DNA from: Rhodobacteraceae bacterium DSL-40
GTDB taxonomy: Bacteria > Pseudomonadota > Alphaproteobacteria > Rhodobacterales > Rhodobacteraceae
Length of the DNA: 64,000 nt
Assembly: GCA_003258405.1 (NCBI GenBank)
Contig: QKPN01000008.1
Span: 181,952 to 245,951, forward strand
Reading direction: 5' to 3'
Part shown: piece by piece, positions 56,861 to 64,000 of the stretch
Position numbering within the stretch: position 1 is the first letter of the stretch
Layout: each line of letters begins with the position of its first letter
Notes under the pieces: model-generated
Seen by the model: only the letters and a program-made list of their open reading frames with translations
The model's database searches: none
Told to the model about the DNA's origin: nothing
Translations under genes and position numbers: made by a program

Positions 56861-56923
56861 GAGTCGGTTCTCCGGCGCTTTCACTTAAATTGCGATCCGT
56901 TTTGCCGTGTTGCGGTAAACAAA

Positions 56924-56940
56924 TCGTAAGGGATTTACGA
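56924..56940. promoter_or_regulatory. Inverted repeat in divergent flagellar promoter
   Basis: TCGTAA (56924-56929) and TTACGA (56935-56940) form a perfect inverted repeat with a 5-bp centre in the gap between flgJ and fliK. The region is the AT-rich part of that gap, so it could be a regulator site for both operons. No sigma-54 or sigma-28 box was recognised. Confidence 0.35.
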
Positions 56941-56975
56941 AAGAACAGCGCCTGTTCCCTTGTGATGGAGTTCCG

Positions 56976-58787
56976 ATGACCCCGACGGATCTCTCGGCCT
57001 TGGGGCGTCCGGCACGGCCGTCCGCGGCCAAGGATGCCACTTCGGTCGGCAGGAGCGGTGAAAAGGCCGCTCGCAATCCCGATGCCGCGGCATTTGTGCT
57101 GGATGATCCCGCCGCTGCGGCGCAGGTGTCTAAGGAGCCGCGCGATGGTACGCGGCCTGTCCCGACGATGACCGGAAAGGCCGGATCGGAGGCAAAGATC
57201 CGTGCCGATGCCATCGCACCCGCCTCCGAGACGGCTTCCGGGCCCGGCGGCGGCCTTCCCGCAAGCGACGTGGCCAAAGACGCCGCGATCGGAATGGTTC
57301 CGGACGGCCAGGACGAACTCCCGGCCGGAGCCGTGTCAGCTTCCGTGGCCGTCATCGCGGACGATGTGATCGCACCTTTGCAGCAGCAAGGTGCAATCGC
57401 GGACGGTGTGGTCGCACCGTTGCAGCGCGATGGCGCCGGCGAGGAGCTGGCCGACATGCCGGACGGGGAGGGCGTCACATCGGATGTCGGGGAGGTCGCG
57501 GAGCCTGTTCGAAGCAAGGCAATTGCTTCGGACGTAGGAGCGGTCAAGGACTTGGAGGGATCGGGGAAGATGTGGACAGATCTGTCCGGTCCGAGCCGCG
57601 CGTCCGAGCTGGGCCATGGTTCTTCCGCCTTGAAAAAGCCGGCCAAGACGGCCGAAGCAGATCATCGCGTGCAGATGCCTGTTGCCGAGCAAACGATTGA
57701 TGTCGATGCGGTCGCGGATGTCATGGCTGCTGCGTTGAAGGACGTGGAGGTTTCCGCGACACCTGGAATGACCGTTGCCCACGATCCGGATATTTCCACC
57801 GACGCTTCGGACCATGACGCGGCGGGGGAAGATGCCGCCGCAGCAGCAGCGGCGGGGGCCACCCTGACGGCACCGGGCCTGGTTCAGGCTCCCGAGCTGA
57901 AGCCAAATGACTCCGCCGCTTCGGATGAGCCCGACCTTTCGGCGCCGGCCGTTCCGGTGGCGCGGAAGGCCGGGGGGCGCGAGGCGCCTGCGCCAATGCC
58001 GGAGCAGACCCCGAAACCCGCCGCCGATGCGATGCCGACGCTGGCCGGGCGGGCCGATCAGCCGTCGAACAATGCGGTGCCCGCGTCGTCCAAGGCAATG
58101 CCCGCATCTCCTGCCTCGATCCATGGCGAAACGGAGGGCGTTTCAATCGACCGGCGGGATGGCAGCATCCCGGACGCCATTCCTTCGGACTCGTCCGCTT
58201 CCTCGAGGCCGGTGTCACCACAGGCGCCGCAGGCGACCGATGCGCGGCCCTTCGAGGCGCTTGTGCAGGTTGATGCCTCGCGCGGGCCCGGAGCCTGGCG
58301 GCTTGATGCCGCTTCGGGGTCGGGGCAGCCGGCAGAGGCTCGCGGGGCCGTTCACACTGCAGTGCCGATGCGCTCCATGCCTGTTGCAGAGCAGATGGGT
58401 GTTGCCATCGGTTCGGCTCGGGACGGATCCGTTGAGTTGCGGCTCGACCCCCCGGAGCTTGGCCGGGTCCAGATTCACATGCACACCGCCGATGACAAGG
58501 TGCGTGCCGTCGTGATGGCGGAACGGCCGGAGACCCAGGATCTTCTGCGTCGTCATGCCGAGTTGCTCACCCGGGACCTGAGCGCGGCCGGCTTCGACAG
58601 GGTCTCCCTTGACTTCAGCGGCGGCGCGCAGACCGGCGGACGGCAGGATCGCGATGGCGCTGTCGTGGCAGCTGCGGCTACGGGCGACGAAACGGCGTCG
58701 ACCTCTGCCGGACTGCCTGAGCTCGAGGCGCCCGCTGCGCCGCGCCGCAGTTCTACCGGCCTCGCAAACCTCGATATCCGCCTTTGA
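56976..58787 (+). CDS. fliK: Flagellar hook-length control protein FliK
   Basis: A 603-residue protein with a long, low-complexity Ala/Pro/Asp-rich N-terminal part (ruler region) and a compact C-terminal domain. The latter (about residues 470-565: SVELRLDPPELGRVQIHM; ERPETQDLLRRHAELLTRDLSAAGF in part) is the Flg_hook domain that switches export specificity when the hook is complete. Start ATG at 56976 (GGAG about five bases upstream). It is followed by flgD after 28 bp. Confidence 0.9.
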   Translation: MTPTDLSALGRPARPSAAKDATSVGRSGEKAARNPDAAAFVLDDPAAAAQVSKEPRDGTRPVPTMTGKAGSEAKIRADAIAPASETASGPGGGLPASDVAKDAAIGMVPDGQDELPAGAVSASVAVIADDVIAPLQQQGAIADGVVAPLQRDGAGEELADMPDGEGVTSDVGEVAEPVRSKAIASDVGAVKDLEGSGKMWTDLSGPSRASELGHGSSALKKPAKTAEADHRVQMPVAEQTIDVDAVADVMAAALKDVEVSATPGMTVAHDPDISTDASDHDAAGEDAAAAAAAGATLTAPGLVQAPELKPNDSAASDEPDLSAPAVPVARKAGGREAPAPMPEQTPKPAADAMPTLAGRADQPSNNAVPASSKAMPASPASIHGETEGVSIDRRDGSIPDAIPSDSSASSRPVSPQAPQATDARPFEALVQVDASRGPGAWRLDAASGSGQPAEARGAVHTAVPMRSMPVAEQMGVAIGSARDGSVELRLDPPELGRVQIHMHTADDKVRAVVMAERPETQDLLRRHAELLTRDLSAAGFDRVSLDFSGGAQTGGRQDRDGAVVAAAATGDETASTSAGLPELEAPAAPRRSSTGLANLDIRL

Positions 58788-58815
58788 TCCAGCCCCTCAG
58801 CAACAGGATCCCCAC

Positions 58816-59535
58816 ATGGACGTGACTTCGACCAATCCCGCGACCACCGGGACAACCCCAAAATCAACCACGAATTCGAACACCGCGAGCGCGGATTCCT
58901 CGAGCGCCAAGTCGAAGAGCGGCAGCGAGGGAACGACGGCTGGCGCACTTTCCGGAGATTTCAATACCTTCCTGCGGCTTCTGACCTCTCAGATGCAGAA
59001 CCAGGATCCGCTGGAGCCGACGAGCAACACGGAGTTCGTATCGCAGCTTGCGAGCTTCTCCGCGGTCGAGCAGCAGACACGGACAAACGATACGCTGTCC
59101 AAGATGTTCGAGCAGATGACGCTCGGGCAGGGCGGTGACGTGGGAAGCTGGATCGGCAAGGAGGTTCTCGTCGCGGGCGGACAGACCCGGTATTCGGGTG
59201 ATCCGGTCGAGATTGGCTTCGAGCAGGTTGAGGGCGCCGAAAAGGCGACGTTGCTGGTGCGCGATGAAAACGGGACGCTCGTTGCGCGCATCCCCGCGAG
59301 CGTGACTGAGACTTCGGTAACCTGGGACGGCAAGAACCAGAAGGGCGCGGAGTTGCCTGCCGGCCTCTACAGTTTCCAGCTGGAGAGCCTTTCGGGCAGC
59401 GATACCACGCTCGGCACCCAGGACGGGACGGTCTTCTCGAAAGTCTCCGAAGTCCGTCTGGGTGAGGAGGCCACGCAACTGGTGGTCGCCGGAGGAAAAT
59501 CCCTCGATGTGGCCGAGGTCACGGCGATCCGTTAG
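58816..59535 (+). CDS. flgD: Flagellar hook capping protein FlgD
   Basis: A 239-residue scaffold that caps the growing hook. GDFNTFLRLLTSQMQNQDPLEPTSNTEFVSQLASFSAVEQ (in part: FLRLLTSQMQNQDPLEP) is the canonical FlgD N-terminal motif, followed by the tudor-like and fibronectin-like parts (TWDGKNQKGAELPAGLYSF). The Ser/Thr-rich first 40 residues are disordered. AGGA lies upstream of the ATG; the longer frame from 58609 is within fliK. Confidence 0.94.
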   Translation: MDVTSTNPATTGTTPKSTTNSNTASADSSSAKSKSGSEGTTAGALSGDFNTFLRLLTSQMQNQDPLEPTSNTEFVSQLASFSAVEQQTRTNDTLSKMFEQMTLGQGGDVGSWIGKEVLVAGGQTRYSGDPVEIGFEQVEGAEKATLLVRDENGTLVARIPASVTETSVTWDGKNQKGAELPAGLYSFQLESLSGSDTTLGTQDGTVFSKVSEVRLGEEATQLVVAGGKSLDVAEVTAIR

Positions 59536-59544
59536 GTCATCGTT

Positions 59545-60213
59545 CTAAGGGCGATGTCCGTCCCGGGCCGGATCAAGGCGTGCCTTGGCGGCATTGATGA
59601 GTGCGGCGAGCGCCGCGCTGCCTCCGGTGTCCGGGTGCACTTTGCGGATGAGCCGGTGATGCGCGGCCCTGATCTCCTCGAAGGAAGCGCCCGGGGAAAG
59701 CCCCAGCACGCGGTATGCTTCCTCCGCGCTCATCTCTCCGCTGGTTTCGGTTGACTCGTCGTCTGCCGCGCCCCCCAGTCCATGGCGTTCGAGCCAGGCA
59801 TCGAGAAGTGCCTGGCTCTCGGCATCACCCTCATTCCCGATCGCTTGAGCAAGCGCGCGGAGATCCGTCGGCGAAAGCTGCGAGAGAATTTGCCCGGCCA
59901 GCGGGCCGCGGCGGATCACGCCGTCCATTCGGCCACTGTCGTGGTCGAGGCGCATCGACAACCATGCGCTTTCGACTTCAGAGAACTGCGGCGCGCGTGC
60001 GCGGCGGCGCTTGGCGGCAGGGGCGCTGCGCCAGATCGAGAGGGCGGCAAAGGCGAGCGGCAGGGCAAGCGGAAACTGGCGGGCGAGTGCGAGACCCGCG
60101 GCTACGGCAAAGACGAGCAGTGCGGCGGTGCGTTGCGGCGGCAGGCGTGTCGCCGCAAGCAGGAGGAGGGCTGCGGCCACCGCCCCCCCGCTCCAGAGAA
60201 TGAGAGGTGTCAT
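59545..60213 (-). CDS. Membrane-anchored J-domain protein
   Basis: A 222-residue protein with two or three N-terminal hydrophobic segments (residues 5-65) and a C-terminal J domain (residues ~165-220) with HPD in RLIRKVHPDTGGS, the motif that stimulates Hsp70/DnaK. C-terminal J domains on a membrane anchor resemble Pam18/Tim14 and some DjlA-like proteins. It likely recruits DnaK to the inner membrane for an unknown client. Its ATG overlaps the stop of the upstream VWA gene (ATGA at 60213-60210), so the two are coupled. Confidence 0.88.
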   Translation of the reverse strand: MTPLILWSGGAVAAALLLLAATRLPPQRTAALLVFAVAAGLALARQFPLALPLAFAALSIWRSAPAAKRRRARAPQFSEVESAWLSMRLDHDSGRMDGVIRRGPLAGQILSQLSPTDLRALAQAIGNEGDAESQALLDAWLERHGLGGAADDESTETSGEMSAEEAYRVLGLSPGASFEEIRAAHHRLIRKVHPDTGGSAALAALINAAKARLDPARDGHRP

Positions 60214-60935
60214 GGCCGGAGATCCGCGAGGAGTTCGCGCGCTTCCCGGGTTCCCGTTGCTTCCAGCGCGGTGCGCCCTCCTGCCGCATAGGTGCCGATC
60301 GCTTCGAGAAGCGCCCGCAGCCGGGCGGCGGCCCGCGGGTCGAAGCGCAGGAAGACACCGCCCGTGATCCGCGCGATTTCACGATAGGCGGCTTCGGCTG
60401 TCTGGTCCTGCCCTTCAAGGAACATGAATGCCCGTGTGTTCCGCAGGGCGAGCTCCCCGGCGGTCGCGCAGAGCCGGTCGATATCCTCTTCCATCGTGTC
60501 GCCGACATAGACGAGGGCTGCGAGCGGGCTGCGGCGGGCCTCTGCCGCAGCATGCTGGAGGATACGGTCGATCTGGGTGAGGCCGCCCCGGCAGCTGATG
60601 CGTCCCATGAGCGCCTCGAGCCGGTTCGGGTTCCGAACCCATCCCGAGGCACGCGCCTCGTCCCTGCCTCTGAAATAGGAGAGCTTCACGTCGAGCCCTC
60701 CTGCCTTCGCAGCAGCCTCGAAGAGGCCTGCCTGCAGATGGCAGGCCAGGTCCCAGGTGGGTTGACGGCTCATGGTGGCATCGAGCGCGAATACAAGCCG
60801 GCCGCGTGCCGTGCCCGATGGTGCGATGGTCTCCGCCTGCCGCAAGAAGGCTGCGACGTCCTTGCCGACGGGGTGCCGGGTGGGAGCAATCTGTGCCGCT
60901 CCGGTAGCGGCTGGGGAGGAGTTCCGTCGGCTCAT
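60210..60935 (-). CDS. VWA domain protein
   Basis: A 241-residue protein whose central Rossmann-like part fits von Willebrand A: LVFALDATMSRQPTW carries the first metal-site motif (DxTxS), the Thr in SCRGGLTQID and the Asp in LVYVGDTMEED serve the others. VWA domains bind proteins through a metal ion; no enzyme domain is seen. The ATG at 60935 follows AAAGGGATG; the frame upstream to 61091 is unlikely. It is coupled to the J-domain gene, so they may act together in protein assembly or quality control. Confidence 0.85.
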   Translation of the reverse strand: MSRRNSSPAATGAAQIAPTRHPVGKDVAAFLRQAETIAPSGTARGRLVFALDATMSRQPTWDLACHLQAGLFEAAAKAGGLDVKLSYFRGRDEARASGWVRNPNRLEALMGRISCRGGLTQIDRILQHAAAEARRSPLAALVYVGDTMEEDIDRLCATAGELALRNTRAFMFLEGQDQTAEAAYREIARITGGVFLRFDPRAAARLRALLEAIGTYAAGGRTALEATGTREARELLADLRP

Positions 60936-61091
60936 GGGCACATCCCTTTCACGAGGAGTCTGACACTGGTCCGGGAAAAGGCAAGGCCGGCGATTTCGTC
61001 GGTTGGATGACGTTCCGGAAAGAAACTCTGAAAATCGCTCTGGACGCCCGGAAACGGCTTTGCTATAGGCTCGCTCCCGTAAGGGGCACAT

Positions 61092-61166
61092 TCCGGCGTA
61101 GCTCAGTGGTAGAGCAGTTGACTGTTAATCAATTGGTCGTAGGTTCGAACCCTACCGCCGGAGCCA
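61092..61166 (+). tRNA. tRNA-Asn (GUU)
   Basis: A full cloverleaf: acceptor arms TCCGGCG (61092-61098) and CGCCGGA (61156-61162), D-arm GCTCAGTGGTAGAGC, anticodon stem TTGA/TCAA with loop CTGTTAA giving anticodon GTT (61124-61126), T-arm GTAGG-TTCGAAC-CCTAC and encoded GCCA end. It reads asparagine codons. Its 3' end is a likely attachment site for the integrase gene that starts 105 bp later. Confidence 0.97.
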
Positions 61167-61270
61167 AATTCCTCTAAGCTTCTGTTTTCGAACGATTTCC
61201 GTCCCAGGAATCGGGGTTTTTCCGATTCTGGCACTTTTCCTGTCACTCCGCTTGGCACAGGCGGACGGGA

Positions 61271-63442
61271 ATGATGCGATTGAATCGGCGAAAAAGAAAC
61301 CAGACACACCTCGAATACCGCCCCACCGGTTTTCACTGGCGCCGGCGCTGGCCACGCGCGGTCCTCGAAAATTTCAGCGAACCACCCCCCTCCGGATCTT
61401 TCCTGCTCTTCCCGTTGCGCACCCATGTCCCGTGCGACGCGAAGACGATCGCCCAGAGGCTGACCCTCCTGAGCGACCTCGTCTTCCAGGCCTTGACGGA
61501 GAGGGCGATGCCGATCGCACCGCAGACCATGGACACCCTGCTCGTGGGACTCTGCCGCTTCCAGATCGAAGCGGCAGACCTCGCGCGCGAACTGGCGCCC
61601 GAGAGAACACTCGATGCCGCCCGCTACGAACAGGCCTGTGCCATGGCGTCCCTCGACACCGTCAGGACCGCGATCCTGTGCCGGAACCGCGACATCGCGC
61701 GTGCGCCTCTTCGTGAGGTCGCCACCCGCCTTGGTGTGGTCCTCGACGAAGAGGACACGGATTGGCCGCGCCTGGCGATGCGCGGCCTTCAGGTCCTGCT
61801 CGAAGCTGGCGAGGAAAACCTTCGCCGGGACCAGGGCCAGTTCCAGGGAGAGCCTCGCTATCTGGAAGCGGCGCTGTCAGGCGCTCTCCGGCCCGCGATC
61901 CAGGGACCGCGGGATATGGCGATCTCCGCTCGCCAGCGGCAGCTGATCGCGCCTCTGCCATTCCCCGACCCAAGTCGTCAGGCCGAGGTCCATGCAATTC
62001 CGGCGATGGAGAGCGCAGGAACACAGGCGTCACCGACGCCGGCAAGGGGCGCGTCCGACTTAGAACAGGACATGACCGATGCCAACTTCCCCGCGCCGGC
62101 GGCAGACGTCGAGGCTGAAAGTCTCCCCGTACCCAAGCCTCTCATCAGGCCCGGGACTCAGACGATGGAGCCCAAAATTGCCGACAAAACAGCTTGCCCT
62201 ACAATCATGGCTGGATCGGAGCAGTATATCGCCCTGAGATCGCAGGGCTACAGGTCCTTCAAGGCGCAGGAACAGGCGAACGCCGATGCAGGCCAAAGCT
62301 GGGCGAAAAGCTCCGCGCATAACGTACGCTCCACAGCGCGCCTGATGAGCCGCATTCATGGAGACAGGCCTTTCGATACCCTGACAGATGCGGAGATCAA
62401 GCGGAGCTGGGAGCTCATAGTCCGACTTCCCAAAGGCTATCAGGCGGCGACCAGCAAGCTTTCGCCGCAGGAGGCCGCAGACCAAGCAGACTCCAAAGAC
62501 CTGCATAATGCCACGATCACGCGCGCACGCATGGCAAAGAATGGGGACAGCCCCGGCAAGATCGAATCCCGCATTCTCCTGGAGCGCACGAAACGGATGC
62601 GCGCGGGCACGGTCTATCGGCACATGCAGGATTTTCAGCGCATCTGTGTCTTCCTGGTAAAGAAGGACCACCTTGCGTCGAATATCATGGCCGAACACAT
62701 TTGGGAATCGGCCGAACTGGACCGGCGCCAGATCCTCGAAGAAGACAACGAACGCCTGACCTGGTGCGGGCATCTCGATCCGTTGTTCCGCACGCCGGTC
62801 TTCCGGTCCGATCTCAAGGATCCCGGGGATCCGCTGTTCTGGGGGCCGCTGATCGCGGTCCACATGGGGCTCCGCAGCGAGGAAATCCTTCAGCTCTATC
62901 TTGCGGACATCCAGGTGTTCGATGATGTGCCCTGCATCGTGCTGCGTCAGGGACCGGGCCAGAGCCTGAAGAGCAGGGCCTCGCGGAGGATCGTTCCGAT
63001 CCACGAGAACCTCCTGGCGCTCGGCATCATGAAGCTGGTGGCCTTGCGCCAGTCCCAGGACGAGCCGCGTCTCTTCCCCTGGATCGAACGGAGCCAGGCC
63101 AAGAAAACCTATACAGAAAACTTCTCTAAGCAGTTCACCCACTATCGCCAGAAGAACGGCATCTACGATGCGAACAGGGATTTCCACAGTTTCCGCACCA
63201 CCTTCAATCATCTGCTGATCGAGGCGGAATGCCCGGATACCCAGCGGCGTTACCTGATGGGGCATGTCGAGCGCGATATCGGGATCACGAACTACAATCC
63301 GGACGGGTTCTCCAAGAAGCTGCTTCTGAAACGGGTGAATGCGGTCGAAATCGATGTTTCGATGATCCGCCAACCCTTCGGCGAGGCGGATCAGACAAAC
63401 GTCTGCGCCCTCTCGGGTCATCTCCTGAGAGCCGTGAAATAG
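61271..63442 (+). CDS. Site-specific tyrosine recombinase/integrase
   Basis: A 723-residue integrase, longer than most (350-450). The N-terminus (YRPTGFHWRRRWPR) resembles the strand-rich start of large phage/island integrases; the middle (about residues 330-450) is the SAM-like core-binding domain. The catalytic set is R535 (MGLRSEEI), a Lys in SLKSRASRRIVP, H639 and R642 (HSFR), H665 (MGHVERD) and Y675 (TNYNP), complete and in order. It should catalyse recombination at the 3' end of the adjacent tRNA-Asn. The reading frame is intact, so the element could be mobile if the other parts survive. Confidence 0.92.
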   Translation: MMRLNRRKRNQTHLEYRPTGFHWRRRWPRAVLENFSEPPPSGSFLLFPLRTHVPCDAKTIAQRLTLLSDLVFQALTERAMPIAPQTMDTLLVGLCRFQIEAADLARELAPERTLDAARYEQACAMASLDTVRTAILCRNRDIARAPLREVATRLGVVLDEEDTDWPRLAMRGLQVLLEAGEENLRRDQGQFQGEPRYLEAALSGALRPAIQGPRDMAISARQRQLIAPLPFPDPSRQAEVHAIPAMESAGTQASPTPARGASDLEQDMTDANFPAPAADVEAESLPVPKPLIRPGTQTMEPKIADKTACPTIMAGSEQYIALRSQGYRSFKAQEQANADAGQSWAKSSAHNVRSTARLMSRIHGDRPFDTLTDAEIKRSWELIVRLPKGYQAATSKLSPQEAADQADSKDLHNATITRARMAKNGDSPGKIESRILLERTKRMRAGTVYRHMQDFQRICVFLVKKDHLASNIMAEHIWESAELDRRQILEEDNERLTWCGHLDPLFRTPVFRSDLKDPGDPLFWGPLIAVHMGLRSEEILQLYLADIQVFDDVPCIVLRQGPGQSLKSRASRRIVPIHENLLALGIMKLVALRQSQDEPRLFPWIERSQAKKTYTENFSKQFTHYRQKNGIYDANRDFHSFRTTFNHLLIEAECPDTQRRYLMGHVERDIGITNYNPDGFSKKLLLKRVNAVEIDVSMIRQPFGEADQTNVCALSGHLLRAVK

Positions 63443-63580
63443 ATGCCTGGACTTTGGCGAGGGACCGCGAGGGGGGTGTAGGAGGCCGCGCGCGGAGCCT
63501 CTGGCGAAGCAGATATGACTGCTTCTGTAAGAAGAAAACCAATGGCCGGGAAACAGCGCGATATGGCCGAAATCTGAACG
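63443..63580. other. Spacer after the integrase gene
   Basis: No gene is supported. The minus-strand reading through here continues from the IS3 orfA remnant but no longer resembles transposase, so this probably lies beyond an internal deletion of the insertion sequence. Confidence 0.3.
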
Positions 63581-63765
63581 GATCCGGATCTTCTCCTCGG
63601 CCGAATGATGCTTCCGCGTGCGCCGGCGGATGTCCTTCACAACGGCTTCGGCCGTCGGCTTTGCTGTTCCGGGTTTCTGTCTCATCTCCACTCCTTGGCG
63701 GTTACGATGAGCCGGAAACCCTCCGTTATGAAATCAACTCAGATGTCCCACGAGCGCTGACGTCA
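63581..63765 (-). mobile_element. IS3-family remnant: left end and first codons of orfA
   Basis: Minus-strand ATG at 63685 with AAGGAGTGGAG upstream begins MRQKPGTAKPTAEAVVKDIR and continues to SAEEKIRI, the standard start of one IS3-type transposase orfA, where the helix-turn-helix begins. After codon 35 (near 63581) the match stops. The left terminal end appears to be near 63765 (TGACGTCA), so only ~185 bp of the element remain. The element is inactive. Confidence 0.75.
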
Positions 63766-63890
63766 GACAGGAATGAACTGTCGGCGAGCCGTGCGAGATA
63801 TTTCTCGGACGGTGTCATGCCAGCCGCTTTGATTATTGCAGGCCGAAGTTGCAAAGGTAGGTCGCTAATGCCTCCTTGCTTCTGTTCCAC
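63726..63890 (-). pseudogene. 5' fragment of an unknown gene cut by the IS3 remnant
   Basis: A minus-strand frame from GTG at 63890 (GGAGG four bases before) through ATG at 63818 reads KAAGMTPSEKYLARLADSSFLS and then enters IS sequence, stopping at 63726 (shown in part: MTPSEKYLARLADSSFLS). The native-looking part ends at the IS junction near 63765. I recall similar starts (SEKYL...SFLSLWSYPN) in uncharacterised proteins of mobile islands, but this is from memory and uncertain. The frame also stays open upstream to the window edge, so the start is not sure. Confidence 0.35.
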
Positions 63891-64000
63891 AACACCTCCC
63901 AAACATGCAGATTTTGCATATTTTGAGTTTGGGCAGCATAATACACGCGATAGGGGAGCGCCAAAGCCCCTATTGAACTGGCCCCTGTTTCGACCGGACA

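Noticed and set aside
62060..63691. A 543-codon minus-strand frame opposite the integrase
   Set aside because: Only its first ~35 codons (IS3 orfA) are real; the rest is a shadow of the integrase gene.
63971..63997. Right-edge sequence as an IS terminal repeat
   Set aside because: It vaguely resembles IS3-type ends, but no matching inverted copy is in the window, and it is open in the frame of the truncated gene.

Overview
The window is about 64 kb of high-GC DNA with alphaproteobacterial gene content. It most likely comes from the family Rhodobacteraceae, although the genus cannot be read from the sequence. The pointers are a red-type (form IC) RubisCO operon with CbbX under a divergent CbbR, a BcsA closely matching the Rhodobacter sphaeroides motif layout, a PHA-associated DUF3141 operon, and a small FlgN/FlgJ/FliK/FlgD flagellar block. 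Most genes lie on the minus strand in compact operons joined by 4-bp ATGA overlaps.

Region by region. 1-2712 (minus): the edge of a haem uptake operon with a TonB-dependent haem receptor, an IsdG-like haem monooxygenase and the first codons of a probable HmuS. 2839-8731: an MFS transporter, a double-PAS chemoreceptor, and a secreted RTX protein with an exact 297-bp internal period. 9115-16879 (minus): a cellulose operon (bcsN-like lipoprotein, bcsA with PilZ domain, bcsB, bcsZ with Tat-like signal, periplasmic repeat protein). 17257-24359 (minus): a thioesterase, then glgX-treZ-treY for making trehalose from glycogen. 24526-28799: a polysaccharide pyruvyl transferase family protein, a second MFS carrier, a ccdAB toxin-antitoxin pair, and a divergent DUF2239 / GIY-YIG pair sharing an inverted pair of operator-like sites. 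28817-30785: 3-hydroxybutyrate dehydrogenase and a patatin-like phospholipase. 30894-40977: the Calvin-cycle operon cbbF-P-T-A-L-S-X-E with divergent cbbR and an mgtC remnant lodged between cbbX and cbbS. 41379-44861: nadABC for de novo NAD synthesis. 45004-47810: DUF4336, a PHB-depolymerase-like esterase and an AHSA1 protein.

48989-56143 (plus) is the most interesting unit: FabI-type reductase, DUF3141 protein with a PHA-synthase-like Cys-Asp-His triad, MaoC-Pta fusion, acetate/propionate kinase and a two-subunit CoA transferase. Together they could take a C4 acyl-CoA pool linked to polyhydroxybutyrate through reduction, acyl phosphate and free acid with ATP gain. TGC/GCA repeats upstream resemble operators of the PHB regulator PhaR. 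This pathway is inferred, not demonstrated.

56187-60935: flagellar genes, then a J-domain protein overlapping a VWA protein. 61092-64000: a tRNA-Asn(GUU) followed at once by a large tyrosine recombinase, an IS3-family remnant and a truncated unknown gene, which is the edge of an integrated element continuing beyond the window.

Start codons were moved from the longest open frame where a Shine-Dalgarno sequence, a signal peptide or an overlap with the upstream gene supported it.
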